DNA of 64,000 bases, from contig JAGUCH010000004.1 of the NCBI GenBank assembly GCA_019096065.1, forward strand, positions 3,720,001-3,784,000, in the 5' to 3' direction. The notes under the pieces are model-generated. The model made no database searches. It saw only the letters and a list, made by a program, of their open reading frames with translations, and was not told the origin of the DNA. This document shows, piece by piece, positions 44,280-56,599 of the stretch. Position 1 is the first letter of the stretch. Every line of letters starts with the position of its first letter. The DNA comes from Paracyclopina nana. Lineage: Eukaryota; Arthropoda; Copepoda; Cyclopoida; Cyclopettidae. A program made the position numbers and the translations under genes.

Positions 44280-46501
44280 GTGTGCAAAAGGGATACACCA
44301 TTAACTGAAGAAGTCATGGCTATATGCGCATTGCATCAGTATGCCGTGCAGCATAAAGGACATGAAGGTCATAAGCTTTCTACTTCTTGGCTCAGTCAGT
44401 TTGTTGAGGAAAGACTTGTCATCGACATGCCTGCTAGAAAGAAGCCTCCACCTCTGCTGACTTCATCCTTGAGAAGAATTGGTAACTTGTTCAAGAATGC
44501 GTGCTGTACCGTAACTGAAGCCACCATAGCTAGTCTAATCCGAAGTCATGAGTCCATGTCTTACGCTCGCTTCAAGGCTCTCAAGTATGAGCTATTAAGT
44601 GACCCAGTGTCCCAAATACAGAAGTGCTTCTTTGTCGATACACCATATTACTTCCACAAGCATATCGTCGATGAATGTCTGGTACATAGCAATGCTATCA
44701 TTTTGCAATCGATGAAAAAAGTTGATTTTTTTTTATTTGTAGGTATCTTTGTCAGAGTTACTCTATCAAATCGATGATGGTGACGAGTCTAGCTTTGCAT
44801 ATATTACACCTCCTCCAGGCATTGCCATTCACAATGTTGCTAGAATTAGATGGAGGAAAGAGATTTTGATTGACTTTTTGGACATATTTTGCAATCCAGG
44901 AGCGGCAATAAAAGTCATAGACATCAGCATTGATGTACTGTCACATCACTTACATAGGGAGCTGCGTAGTATTAAGATAATGATCATTCCAGAATTTGGG
45001 CACCAGGTGGAAGCTGCACAGATCAGTGGTGACAGGGTTGAGTGATCGAGTTGTGCACATGCCGTTTCTGGAAGAAATCAACTTTGGCCATTGGAGCTGC
45101 AGAAAGGCCAGCATATTGGCAGACCAGAACCTCAACGAAGGGTGGCCTTTAGAGTTTTTGCCCCATTTGAAAGTTCTCCGGCTGAGTGATGTCAGCCAAA
45201 AGTTTTTCCAAAGTGTTGGCTTATTTTGTCCTCAACTAAAAAGGCTGCATGTTTTCGCTTCAGACATCACTGACACTGTTACATGGTGGGTGTCCAAGTG
45301 CCAGAACTTGGAAGTTGTCGAGCTCTTTGAAGACAAGGATGTCACTCCTGTAGGATATGCTCAGCTCCTTAGAGCAAATCCCAATTTGAAGAGCTTGGGA
45401 AAATGTGATTGCTTCGGGCAAGTGCTATTCATGCTCTATGATAACTCGTCTTTGTACAGACGTTCGTATGCATCATTGCCTGAACATTTGAATCTTGAAG
45501 AAGTAGACACCAATGGAGCGTTGCATGCCTCAGAGTTGAAGCATTTGGTCAAACGGTGTCCCAATCTATCAAAGATTCGGTTCAGGTACTTTAGAGACAG
45601 AGAGATATTTGCAAACAACAACTCTGAGCTGAACAATGAAAATCATTTGGCCAAATTGTCTGCATTGGATCATTTAACCCAATTGAGTATTACTTGCGCA
45701 AATTTCTACGAACATCAAGTCTTCCACCTTCTCGAAGTTAGAGGCGACCAGGTTAGAGCGGGCAATTAAGTTTTCAAGCCCTGCAGTCAATTTATGTATC
45801 ATGTCTCTTACAGATGGTTCACTTGGAATTGGTGGACATTGACGAGGTGAACCTAAATGCTATTTTATTATTGGGGGCTCATTGCATTCACTTGAAAAAG
45901 CTATGCCTGCATGGTTGTCACTTCCAAATGCAACCCGAGGATTCGGGAACCGTGGACTCTATTTGCGAGCTGAGAAAATTCTCGCATGATGCTACAGGTG
46001 CGGCATTTTCCTTAATTGATGATGTCAATATTTTAAATTGGTATTTATGTTTTGCTCCCAGGAAAGCATAAGCGACTGCGCTTAACATCCACGGCTTCGC
46101 ATCACGAGGAAATGACGCCCTTTCACAATCTTCTTAGCTTGGACGTTTACCTCACGAGTCCCGCGCACATGCCCATTTTCCAATTACTAGTCAACCATTC
46201 GATCAACCTGGAGAGCCTCATTTTCGACCAATTCTATTGCGATTACGAGGAATCGCTCATCACCCGAAGCCTCTTTGATTGGAGCGATTTGGAGCACCTC
46301 AAAGAGCTTAGCATCGGACATGGTACCCAACTATCCATTGTCACCGTCAATGTCATCTTCGCAAACTGCCACGAGCTTAAAAAACTGGGAAGGTTGGACC
46401 AATGGGGCAAAGTAAATCGCCACCAAATTGAGTCGATCAGGAACGAGATCCAGGCGAGAAACGTGGATTTGATCATCGATGCGGGGGACTTGAACGCCTA
46501 A
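44280..46501 (+). CDS. Leucine-rich-repeat protein of unknown function (5' end uncertain)
   Basis: Supported exons are about 44280-44681, 44743 to about 44960, then one starting between 45017 and 45032 and running to about 45750, 45814 to about 45995, and about 46062-46501. The first visible exon has no upstream ATG in frame; the first internal ATG is 44314. The C-terminal two thirds show irregular leucine-rich repeats of roughly 25-27 residues (LPHLKVLRLSDVS, CPQLKRLHVFASDI, CQNLEVVELFED, CPNLSKIRFRYF, INLESLIFDQF), as in F-box/LRR adaptor proteins. I cannot see a convincing F-box in the N-terminal part. A substrate-adaptor role is therefore only a possibility. It is divergent from RICTOR and 240 bp upstream of the PAN-ZP gene. 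Confidence 0.65.
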
Positions 46502-46743
46502 GAAACATCTGAGAAATAAACGGTTGTTCAACCTTTATCCTGACTTTAATCAGCGAGACAATGCCCGAAGCGCGCTTTCAAAGCGCTATTTGGATGGTGC
46601 GTGCGTGCGCATGCACGAAGCACCACGCGCGCAACTTGACGGAGTTTTCACGTCTGTAGGCAACAACAACAGAAATTTAGTTTCCTCCGCGAGATTTCAC
46701 CTTCAACATGATCAAGATCGAGTCTTGAAATAGTGGCGTGGTG

Positions 46744-49700
46744 ATGGCGGCTTTTTGGCAACTCTGCTGCATCGTGGCCACGCTGAGGCTACCGATGACA
46801 TTCGGCGTGATTGATTTTGACTGCCCCAAAAGAGACGAGGCGTTCGAGCTGTCGACCGGCTTCGTCTTTACCAGTCCCGACTCGATCGTGGACACGAGGC
46901 CTGGCGTGTTGAAGCTGGAGGAATGCATCGAGGCTTGTCGCCAAAATGCCTCATGCTGGTCGGTCAACTACGAAACTGGACTTTGCGTGCTCTTCTCGTC
47001 CTCGGCCGACGCCACACCTGGTAATCATGCACTTATCAGCCGTCATTATTTTTTATTGGCAACAACAAACGCGGCACCTTACGCGAAACGCATCTTGCGA
47101 GATAGCGCCGCACCATGTGACGCTCGACGATTTGACGGAAAAAAGTCATCACGGCGACACGCGAAAAATCATTTCGTAGGATTTTTAATGGGCATCGCAC
47201 ACTTTCACCGCAAAAAATAGCAACATCAACGACGCTTGCCATATGTGCCATTTTCAGAGAAAGTTGCAATAACTAGCCTTAACAATGGGTGAAAACTAGT
47301 AAGGACCAATTTGAAAAACGCCGTAATTAATGCGTTCGTTACCATCGTTCGGGGTTCGATGCCAAGTACCGTAAATTCTTTATTTGCCAGCGGCATCATA
47401 AAAATGAGCGTTGCTAAAGAGAAAATCTCACCTTGACATGAAAATACCAACAAGGAAATGGGTAGCAACTTGGCAGTTGCTCACCTAAGTCCCGTTGCGT
47501 GGAGTTGGTGCATCTCCTTCACGATGATGTGAGAACGCAAGGCCGCATTTTCCCCGTTCATTGACAAAAGTAGGTGGATACATTCAAATGGGAAGAATAG
47601 AAAAAAACCTATTCACAGTGGGTCAAAAAGCCATTTTCACGCGCACGAGAAAATCCGCCAAATCGCCCGAATTCTCATTTAACCACCAATTTAAAACTTC
47701 TAATTGGGTTGACTTCTAGGCAATGAAAAGAGCCAAAAATGGTTTGAATTGACAGATACATATTCAAATTTGACTTCAAAATCAAACTTTGCTTGAAAAA
47801 GTGTTCAGCAAGAAAAGTGGTAGAATAGCCATTTTTGCCCTTTTTTGGACATCCATAACTTTTGATTGGAATCGAATTGAATTGTTCTTTTATGACTGAG
47901 AGGTCAATCAGACCCCATTTAATGATTATTCATCAAAATTGGCTGCGGAAATTTGCGGACTTGGGAGCCCTGAATGTTAGTTTTTAGCTTACGGCCCTAT
48001 GAAAATTGACTCCTACGATTTCGCGAGTTTTTTTCCCGTGCGCGTCCAGAAGGCATTTTGAGCCACTGTGCTATTGTATTTCACCTAATTGAACTCTGGC
48101 ATTAAGATCGATTTGAAAGGAATACCGTATGATATGTTGTGGCTGTGCAAAAGAGAAATCAGTTGCCCAAAAAGTCAGGGGGCACACGGATTTGAACCAT
48201 GGACCTATCGGACTGCAGCCGATTGCTCTACCACTGAGCTATACCCCCATACTCTCTATAAAATTAAGCGATGAACTGAGTGATTCAGCTGACTCTTAGT
48301 TTCTTGCTTTCTAAATGATCTAACGTTGCTATGCATCTGAGCGACTGCAATTTTTATTGTTGCATGCCTTTAGAGATTTTTCTGAAGAAGCTTATCGAAA
48401 ACAAAATCAAAATGAGCCACAGCGCTAATTCTAAACGCAAATAGAACAAGCATAGAGAAGCAGTTTATTTTAATTGTATGAGAAGCATGACAACCGCAGG
48501 AACGAATATCGCAAAAATTCATGCTTGTTGTTTATTGCACTATTCCTTAGCATTTATTCGGTTGTGGTTGTCAAAGGAATTCACTTATAAAGTTAAAAGT
48601 GCTTTTAGTCGGCAGACATAATCTCTATTAAGTTAATGCCTAAGTCCGTACAATTATCTGAATCATGAAGTATAATTAGGTAATTTCTTGTGGCAACTTA
48701 GCCTGAACTCTAGAAAAAAAAATTAATCTATAACAAGGAAAAAAGGAAAAAAAAGTTAGGGGGCACACGGATTTGAACCATGGACCTATCGGACTGCAGC
48801 CGATTGCTCTACCACTGAGCTATACCCCCAGACGGTGAAAATGAAGTGTTTAGCAGACAATATAAACAGCGTAGACGCTAGCGTCATTGGTCACCTGTTC
48901 GTAATTCATCCGACTCCTTCGCTTTAATGCAACATAAAATGCACTTAGCTTGCCGTAATGGAGCCAAATGACGCAAATGCACTTTTTATTGATTAGCTTT
49001 TTTTTCTTTCCAGGCGCTCTTTCACCATCGCAATTTCCCGTATTTACATTGTACGCACAAAAAATATGCGTTCGAGCATCTCGGTCCCGTTGCACTCGTT
49101 CTTGGATTTTCGACCGTGTGACAGCCCATATGTTGGACGGTTTCGTCAAAAAGCAACGAAAATACCAATCTAGGGAAGACTGCATGGCAGCTTGCTTGGC
49201 TGCCTCAACTTTTACGTGCAGGTGAGTGATAGGCTGTGTCAACAATAGCAATTATGAAATGCACCGCTAGATGGCGCTGATCAACGATTATAATTCTACA
49301 TGTAGCAAAAAATGAGAGAATGCATGACCACGGAGCAGCAGCAGTAATTACTGAGCTTTTTTGGTGACAGCATGACAATTTGCATGACCTGCAAACTCAC
49401 GAGTGCATGACTTTTCAGATATAGTACTTACATAGCAAGTGTTTCTTTTTCAGATCAGTGAATTACAATAAGAAAACTGGCTTGTGCACTTTGTCAGAAA
49501 TGGACAGAAATTCAGTGGGCAACCCCCAGGAGGAGTTTAAGGTAACCATTAAATTGAAAGCACAACTAATCGAAATTAAGCATATTTATTTGATTCAGTT
49601 CTCACTTGATCATGAGTATATGGAGAACAATTGTGCAAATGATCCAGTATCACAGTGTCAATTTCGTCCGATTCGTGGCCTCATCCTCAAAACAGTGGAC

Positions 49701-51755
49701 TCTGTGTTCCAAGATGTGCAAGGTTTCGAAGAATGTCGACAGCTTTGCATCAATGCAGATTTCAGGTTCGTTTCCCAGATCGCAACAAGCAACTCTATAT
49801 GCTGATTAGCGCCACACTTTGTTGCCGCTGCAATACATGAAAAAAGGTTAAATGTCATAGTGTGAGGCGGAAATGTGACTTTTTTCCCTCTCTGCAGCAG
49901 TGACCTCATTTTAACAGCTCGTAGCGCGCTGAGCAAATTGGCTGGCAAATGTGAGAAATAATTTCCCTTTTTTCTTATAATTCGCCCCTAGGTGCCATAG
50001 TTTTGACTATGGTGACACCGGCTCGCAAGTTTGCCGATTAAGCCATCACAGCACTGCAACTTTGCTGCAAATAGAAGAGCCCTATTTGGAAGCTGTGGGA
50101 GCCACAAATTATGAGCTGGGAGCTTGCTACAACGTGACAGTCGAGTGCAAAGTAAGGCATTCACGTTGAATAGCATACAACCTATATATGTATAACCCTT
50201 CATTTCTCACTTAGAGCTCGCATATGGTGGCAAAAGTCCGCACCAATCGAGTCTTCAATGGAAGAATGTACGGGAAGACGAGGCCCAATTCTTGCACGAT
50301 TGATGTGAGAAAGAGCCTAGATTTTGAACTTTATTTGGGCTTTAATGACATCGACTGCGATGTCAGGCAAGAAATTCCTGGGAAATTCGCGTCTGATGTT
50401 ATCATCCAGGTGAGTCAAATGGAACATAAAAGACAACTGTTATAAGAAGAGTTATTATAGCCATATATACGTATTTTTTATCTTCTTTAGCATCATGACA
50501 TGATTGTTACCTCCAACGATGTTGGCTTAGAAGTTAAGTGCAATTACAATTTGTTCAACAAAACGATAATGCACACGACTGACTTGAATGTGCAAGGTGA
50601 GCTGCCTGGGCATAGCACTAATGCTGAGCAGACCATTGTGCAAGCTCCCAACGTAACCATGAGAATAACCGACAGGCAAGCAATTTTTCCCATCATTTCT
50701 ACCTCAAAAATATAATTCAAAGAGATTTATTTGCAGACTGGGACTGGACATCAGCTCTGCCAAAGTGGGAGATAGGTTGGCGCTCAGATTCGAGATCCAA
50801 GACAAGCTCAACAGTCCCTATGAAATATTCGTGAGGGAATTGATTGCTTCTGATGGCATTGATGCCAGTGAAATTCTCCTCATTGATGCCATTGGATGTC
50901 CAACGGATTTTTCAATCATGGGTGTTCTGGAAGAGGTCAATGGTAGTGGTCAAGTGCTGCAGGCCAATTTTGAGGCCTTCAAATTCCCCACGTCAAGTGT
51001 TGTCCAATTCAGGGCTCTTGTCACCCCCTGCATTCCAAGGTAACAGTATGCAATTCATTAGATGAAAACGCTGAGATTAATGTTAGTTTTATTCATAAAA
51101 AGATGTGATCCCGTTGTGTGTGACATTACTGACTCTCAAGGCACTTCACGAGCAGAGAATTCATTTGGAAGAAGACGTAGGAAAAAAAGATCCTCTGCAG
51201 CAGCCATGCATGGTGATGATGACACTGCTAAAGATGACGTTATGGTAGCTGGAGTGATTCACATCACTGACCAATTCAAGCTAAAAGCCCAAGATTCTTC
51301 TGCTGAATGGCAAGATTGTCAGAATGATTATGTGCAAGAAGACCTTCGAGGGGACGAAGGGTAAGGAGGTCATAGTCAAATGAGACAGCTATTTAAAAAC
51401 CATTCATCATTTCCTCAGGCTCATCAATTCAACTACAGTCATTGGGGCTTCCATGTTTCTGCTAGCCCAATGCATTCTTTTGGCATTTTGGACAGTTCTG
51501 TACTTCAAGAATAAGAGACTGCGAAGGATTTTGTCCGGAGAGGAAAGTGATGCCAATTCGGCTGGCCAGCCCTACAAAGACTTTGATCCCTACTTGTCCA
51601 CCATTTTTAGACCCAAATCAGCTACTAGGAAAATTGGTTTGGATAGCAGCTGCACTAGCAGTCCGGACTCCTCATTAGATTTGCACAATAACAACAAGAG
51701 GAAATTGATTCTGACACATCTAGACCGTGGACAAAATAACAGTAGGAAGCCATGA
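46744..51755 (+). CDS. PAN/apple and zona pellucida (ZP) domain membrane protein
   Basis: Ten exons join in phase: 46744-47020, 49014-49221, 49454-49541, 49599-49765, 49992-50151, 50215-50409, 50491-50675, 50737-51039, 51103-51360 and 51419-51755. A signal peptide is followed by two or three PAN-type modules (CIEACRQNASCWSVNYE, CMAACLAASTFTCRSVNYN, CRQLCINADFRCHSFDYG). A ZP module follows, beginning around CYNVTVECKSS. A furin-type site (FGRRRRKKRSS) and a transmembrane span (MFLLAQCILLAFWTVLYF) with a 70-residue tail complete the usual ZP layout. Arthropod proteins of this kind (NompA, Neyo, Nyobe) polymerise in apical extracellular matrix and cuticle. The intron at 50676 uses a GC donor. 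Two tRNA genes and a miniature transposon lie in intron 1. Confidence 0.88.
47614..48070. mobile_element. 457-bp CACAGTGG miniature transposon, copy 2
   Basis: It starts CACAGTGGGTCAAAAAGCC, ends GCCACTGTG, and is flanked by the exact 5-bp duplication CTATT (47609-47613 and 48071-48075). The same CACGCGCACG block follows each end as in copy 1 at 30626. The interior diverges from copy 1 and there is no ORF. It sits in intron 1 of the PAN-ZP gene. Confidence 0.8.
48177..48248 (-). tRNA. tRNA-Cys (GCA), copy 1
   Basis: A complete cloverleaf: GGGGGTA/TGCCCCC acceptor, TAGCTCAGTGGTAGAGC D-arm, ATCGG-CTGCAGT-CCGAT anticodon arm with anticodon GCA, and GGTTCAAAT T-arm. No intron and no encoded CCA. 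A TTTTT terminator follows. It is antisense within an intron of the PAN-ZP gene. Confidence 0.95.
48758..48829 (-). tRNA. tRNA-Cys (GCA), copy 2
   Basis: Identical over the 72-base gene to the copy at 48177, with the same orientation, and followed by an eight-T terminator. Flanks differ, so only the tRNA itself is conserved. Confidence 0.95.
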
Positions 51756-52208
51756 TCACGTTTACGTTGCTATTTGAAGATGTCACCTGTAATATACTGC
51801 TACCACGTGCCACCTCTTTAACTGTTGTTCTTCTTGGGGTATTTAATGCTTAATTGATTTTCTGGACCAACAACCGGGAACCATGTCTAATTCCTACAAT
51901 TAGGATGTGTTTGTCTGCTTAACTGGATTCCATGAGCAATTGAGCCTGACAAACTCAATATATGTAATTAGAATGAACTATATAGAGCTTGACTCGAATT
52001 CCTTCAACTGAAAGCATGGCAAAGAAGAAATTGGCCAATTCAAGGGGAAAACAAATAAACTTTGATAGATGGATATCTTCTATTTCTGCAAATACGATAT
52101 AAAAGCCTTTCACGAGACTATCCAAACCTGATTTTTAATTTGCTAAATAGTTAATGCAAATGTCATGAATGTATCTAATGAAAGATGATGTATTTTCACT
52201 CACAGTTG

Positions 52209-52599
52209 TTACTTCCTAGCATATTTAAGAGGGTCAAAGGCCACTTTGAACTCTTCCTTCTTCACTGTAGTTTCTTTAGATTGACGCGACAGGCGAATAA
52301 GTCTTTGCAATTCTGGTGATGCTGTTTCAAAAACGACAGGCAGCTTGACAACAACTCTTGGAGTTGGATATTTTATTCGGATAGTTGAGCCATCGGGATT
52401 AACTAATGTCACAGGATATTGCCTTGCGTTGAGAGTTCTTTTGATTTTGGTCACTGCTGCACGATTCGAATTAAAATCTCGACATTGGACCATGCACACA
52501 GAGCTGAAAAGGACCACTATCAATACACAATAGAGTTGCGATCATTTTCAAAAAATACCTCGGTGTGAAGTTTAAAAGCCGATGAAGTATTTGACTCAT
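52209..52599 (-). CDS. MRPL55: Mitochondrial ribosomal protein mL55, 111 aa
   Basis: Exons 52559-52599 and 52209-52503 join in phase through a 55-bp intron to give 111 residues. The N-terminus (MSQILHRLLNFTP) is basic and amphipathic, as in a mitochondrial targeting peptide. The core text NRAAVTKIKRTLNARQYPV and DGSTIRIKYPTPR is characteristic of mL55, a metazoan-specific protein of the large mitoribosomal subunit (human 128 residues). It is convergent with the PAN-ZP gene and divergent from UQCR10, 440 bp away. Confidence 0.9.
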
Positions 52600-53039
52600 T
52601 TTGTCTCTTTCATGGAAATTTTCTGATTTCCCAAATGAATATTTTACTAATTTTAGTTTGGTAAATAAAGGTGATCGAAAAAATGTGTCAATCCAAAATA
52701 TTATTTGAGCATTTACAGAAAAGAGGTCATTATTTATGCAAGTATAGTTGGTCAGATCAAATTTTCTTAATCAACGTTCATTTTACAAGTACCGGAAAAT
52801 CAATATTTCAGTAGAGTTTTGGTTTATTTTGTCTATCAAATTCAAGAATGTTGCCTACAAAAAGCTGCATGCATTTTTAGTCAGCTGAATCCTCCATGAA
52901 AGTTTTTTGAAGTGCTACTAAAGTGTGAGGACGACCTTTGCTAACATCTCAAAGAAACAGCAGGTAAAAGCAAAATATTTTAAAAGAAATGTCTATTGAA
53001 AAGTCAGTTTTCATAAAGCTGTATATCTAGTCATCCATC

Positions 53040-53285
53040 ATGGGAGTCTTGAATGCTATTTACACCGGAGTCACCAAACGAACCTCCACTTTTGTCTTTG
53101 CAATGGCACTCAGTGCCTTTGCCTTCGAGAGAGGTAACACATAGAAAAAATGCATGAAAAAAGCCCATTTTATAGCCCCAATCATTCTTCAAGGCTTCAC
53201 AACTTTGGTGGACACAGTTTGGGAAACCAACAATAAGGGCAAGCTGTGGAAAGATATGAAGCACAAATACATCAAAGAAGAGTGA
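53040..53285 (+). CDS. UQCR10: Cytochrome bc1 complex subunit 9 (UQCR10), 61 aa
   Basis: Exons 53040-53133 and 53194-53285 join in phase to 61 residues, the usual size. Family features are RRTSTF-like KRTSTFVFAMALSAFAFERG (one membrane span) and the C-terminal GKLWKDMKHKY. It is a small inner-membrane subunit of respiratory complex III. An AATAAA lies at about 53319. The 3' end is only 65 bp from the end of the convergent SMYD4-like gene. Confidence 0.92.
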
Positions 53286-53350
53286 ATGTTAGCCAAATGA
53301 ATACTACTAAGTAGACTCAATAAACTTTATCAATATATTTCATACGGTAT

Positions 53351-55666
53351 TTAATCAACAGTGTCAAAATCTTCAGTGGGCGCCTTGGGCAGCTTGCCTC
53401 TGATCACCCTGTTTCCATACCTCATCCAAATGCACTTCCAGATGTACTGCTGGATTCTGTAATAGTCTGCATACGGAGGAGCTAGGTACTTGTCCAAATC
53501 AGTCATGTACTTGGAAAAGAGCTCTTGAGCAACTGCCAAATCCCCTTTGGCTAAAGCAGAGTTGGCCTTTTCACATACCACATCAGTATCTCCAATAGCC
53601 TTGAGAGCCTTTGGAAGTAATAATGATTTCATGAAAAGTGTTTGAAAAGGTCAAAATTTCTGTATCACCTTCATCATCGGAATTGGAGTTCCACAGGAAC
53701 ATTTTAGCATGGGATTATTTGATGATGTAAGGAAAGGAACGCCACCATTACACCCTGGGCATCTAAAGTTCAATATTTCATCCGTCATCTCGTGCATCAA
53801 GGGCCAGTTCTCCTGGCAAGGAATGCAATTGCACTCAAACCAGTATTGCTTGTTGAGCCTCTCCTAAAAAAGAAGGCATACTGAATTAGTTTTTGTGCCA
53901 AAATAGCAAAATCGTACTTGTCGATCATCCCTAGGAGAATGGAAAAAGATGGGGCCATAGTTCTCGCAAATCTCCTCTCCTTTCCGGATGTTCTTTATGG
54001 TTTGCACGCATACGTAATCCTCAATGTAAAACCTAATGATGCTCGGGTCGCAGGAGTGATTAAACATGGCCAAGGTTGGGTAGCAAGCAGCCCCAATGTA
54101 GACCGATTTCGAGCCTTCCTCCTTGTTCCTTGCCACCATTTCAAATTGTGCCACTTCATGTGCATTGAACTGGTTGACCTCCAAAAAGTGGCTCAAGATG
54201 CAGCCCACAAAGCATTCATCTTCAGTGAGAACCTCATCGGTGGCCTCTTCACCAAAGTAGCCATATTTCTTCATGCATCTCATGAGCATGACAGTAAGCA
54301 GAGCTCTATGGAAAATATCTCCCACTTTCCTCTCTGAGTGATGCGTGACTAAATTGAAGTAGTTCCTATAATCATTGGAAAGGTACTTCTCCAAAGGCTG
54401 TCCATCTTCGCCCATTTGAATATTCACTCCAGAAGCTTCATTGTGGGCCTGAAATTTGTCCCGGTTCTCCAAGAAGAAGGAAAAGGGTTTCTGAACAATG
54501 GCTTTATAAGCCAAAAAGCAAACAATGCTCATTCCGGACGCAATGAGGAAGTCAAACACCTTACACTCATACTTATGATACGTGGACAACGCTTTGGCTC
54601 TACAGTCATAGCTGCAAAATAGGACTTTGGAGCAGACTGGACAAGGCATGGGTGCTTTCATGGACTTGAAGCAATTGGCACAATTAGAGCCCAAATATTC
54701 AGGCAAGGGATGTGCAGCAATTGGAGCCTCTACGCAAATGAATTCACCCACTTTGATTTCTCTTTGAGCAACTGCGTATCTGCCTCTTCCAGGCTCATAC
54801 TTGAATGCCACAGCATTACTTATGGCTGGATACTTTTTGTTCTTGTCAGGCAACTTGGGCAGATCGATTTGCTCTTTCATGACAATGTTGGGGTCATTGT
54901 AGACAGATGGAGCCTTGTCAAAGTTTTTCAGCATCGTCTGAGCCTCCTTTTGGATCTTCAGCTTTCGATCTGAATCTAATTTTGCTTTGTCTAAAGATTT
55001 CAGCAGAGCCTTGTAAGTTTCCCTAGCGTCCACAAATTGCTTGAAAAACATGAAGATTTTAGCTTTGCGTTCAAGCAGCTTGAACTGCAGTTCTTCGGGG
55101 TAACCACAATCAAAGGCCAATTTGATGTCATCCAAGGCCAAATGATAGGCCTTCAGGGAGAAAAGGACAGCTGACCGATTAGCTAAGGCCACAGAGAGGT
55201 CTTTACTTTTGCCAGTTTTCTCATCGCAGGGAGCTGCCAGCACAGCCTTAAATAAGGGAAATTAGCAAACTTTTTCCGAATTAGTTCACTAATCGGAGTA
55301 ATTATACCTGCGTGTAAAAGTGTAATGCATCTATGTCTTTTCCATCCTGATAAGCTTTGTTGCCATACTCTCGCTTGATTTTACATTCATGAGGGTTCTT
55401 CTCGGGATAGAACTCTTTAATTTCCAAAGCTTTTCTGAACGCGTCCAATTCGTATGCAAATCTAATGGCCACATTCATTACATTTGTAAACTTAACGAAT
55501 GAAAAACAATTAGTCACCTTATCATGCCCATTTGATCTTGGTGGTATTTATGCATTTTGTCCACATTTGCATCTCCCATCGTTTTGCAGACATTTTGGAA
55601 TATTTTGGGGAAAAACCCATCCGGCTTTTTCTCCTCTACTTCTGCCAAAGTGAGACCACTAGCCAT
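53351..55666 (-). CDS. SMYD4: SET and MYND domain protein, SMYD4-like
   Basis: Five exons, with the start at 55666 and the stop at 53351, give about 690 residues (human SMYD4 is 804). An N-terminal TPR-like helical region (YGNKAYQDGKDIDALHFYTQ and LANRSAVLFSLKAYHLALDDI) precedes a split SET domain. The SET domain is interrupted by a MYND zinc finger (CANCFKSMKAPMPCPVC, then CSYDCRAKALSTYHKYEC). SET motifs NHSCDPSI and GEEICENYG are present, with post-SET cysteines in FECNCIPC. The TPR-SET-MYND order is that of SMYD4. It is a predicted protein lysine methyltransferase; the substrate is unknown. Confidence 0.88.
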
Positions 55667-56590
55667 TTTGAAGCACTCTTTGACGTGACAAAATCGTATT
55701 TTGGAAGCTTGCCAATTTACAAACGTACACACACATGGCTTTGCTATTTTTGATGCATGCTTTCTAAAGCTCCTACTAAAACGAATACAATTGGCACACA
55801 ATGCGCACTGCCACAGGGCACGGAGCCGTTACAAAAAAGCGCACATACAGGTGAAAAAAGCTAATTTGAAATACAGCTGGTGCGCTTGTAAAAGTCCTAA
55901 TTAGTGTAGGTCCCATCATTATGAAAATCAAATCATTCAGACTTTGCACTGCTGTGGCGATTACCGCTACACGGTGGGCAGAAATCAAGGCAAAGTGTAA
56001 ACTTTTGGATAAAATTGTATTTCACTGTTGCATATCTTAACATACCTAATCGGAACATTTATGGAAGGTTTAGGCTTATATTACAAGTTCTGAATCTTCA
56101 TTTTGTTGGGGTCCTACTAAAAGGCCCACAATCCCCACAATCCCCACACGACACACATCCAGCACACAATTTTAAAAAGCACACAAATTTTTTAAAAACA
56201 CTAATAAAGAAAACTTGGCATTTCAACTTTGAAAAATTACTTCATCAACAGAACGGAAAATAATTTTAAGGCATCTATAATTTTAACTTAGAAAATGTCT
56301 TAAATGTCAAAATTGTCTTTGTTCGGCCTAATAACTTCAACTCACTTCTATTACTTTTTTTCGAAAGCCAACCTAAAAATGGACTAAGATAATAAATGTG
56401 GTACACAACCCAAGCACAGAGTAGCCCACAATGGCACACATTGATGGCGCACAATTACACACAATGGCTCACAATGCTGGCACACAAGAAAAAGCCCGGG
56501 GTCATCAGGATTTTCATGAATTTGTGAAATAAAGATGAAAAAGCTGAATGAAAGTAGGCAAACATCATTTTGGATTGCCATTATATTGTA
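55667..56590. other. No gene seen; CACACA-rich simple sequence
   Basis: Upstream region of the SMYD4-like gene, then AT-rich DNA. Degenerate CACACAATGG-type simple repeats lie at about 56400-56490. Confidence 0.5.
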
Positions 56591-56599
56591 GCGAGGGTC

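Noticed and set aside
47226-47468. Minus-strand hydrophobic ORF in the PAN-ZP intron
   Set aside because: It is short, lacks motifs, and lies in intronic repeat-rich DNA next to a miniature element.
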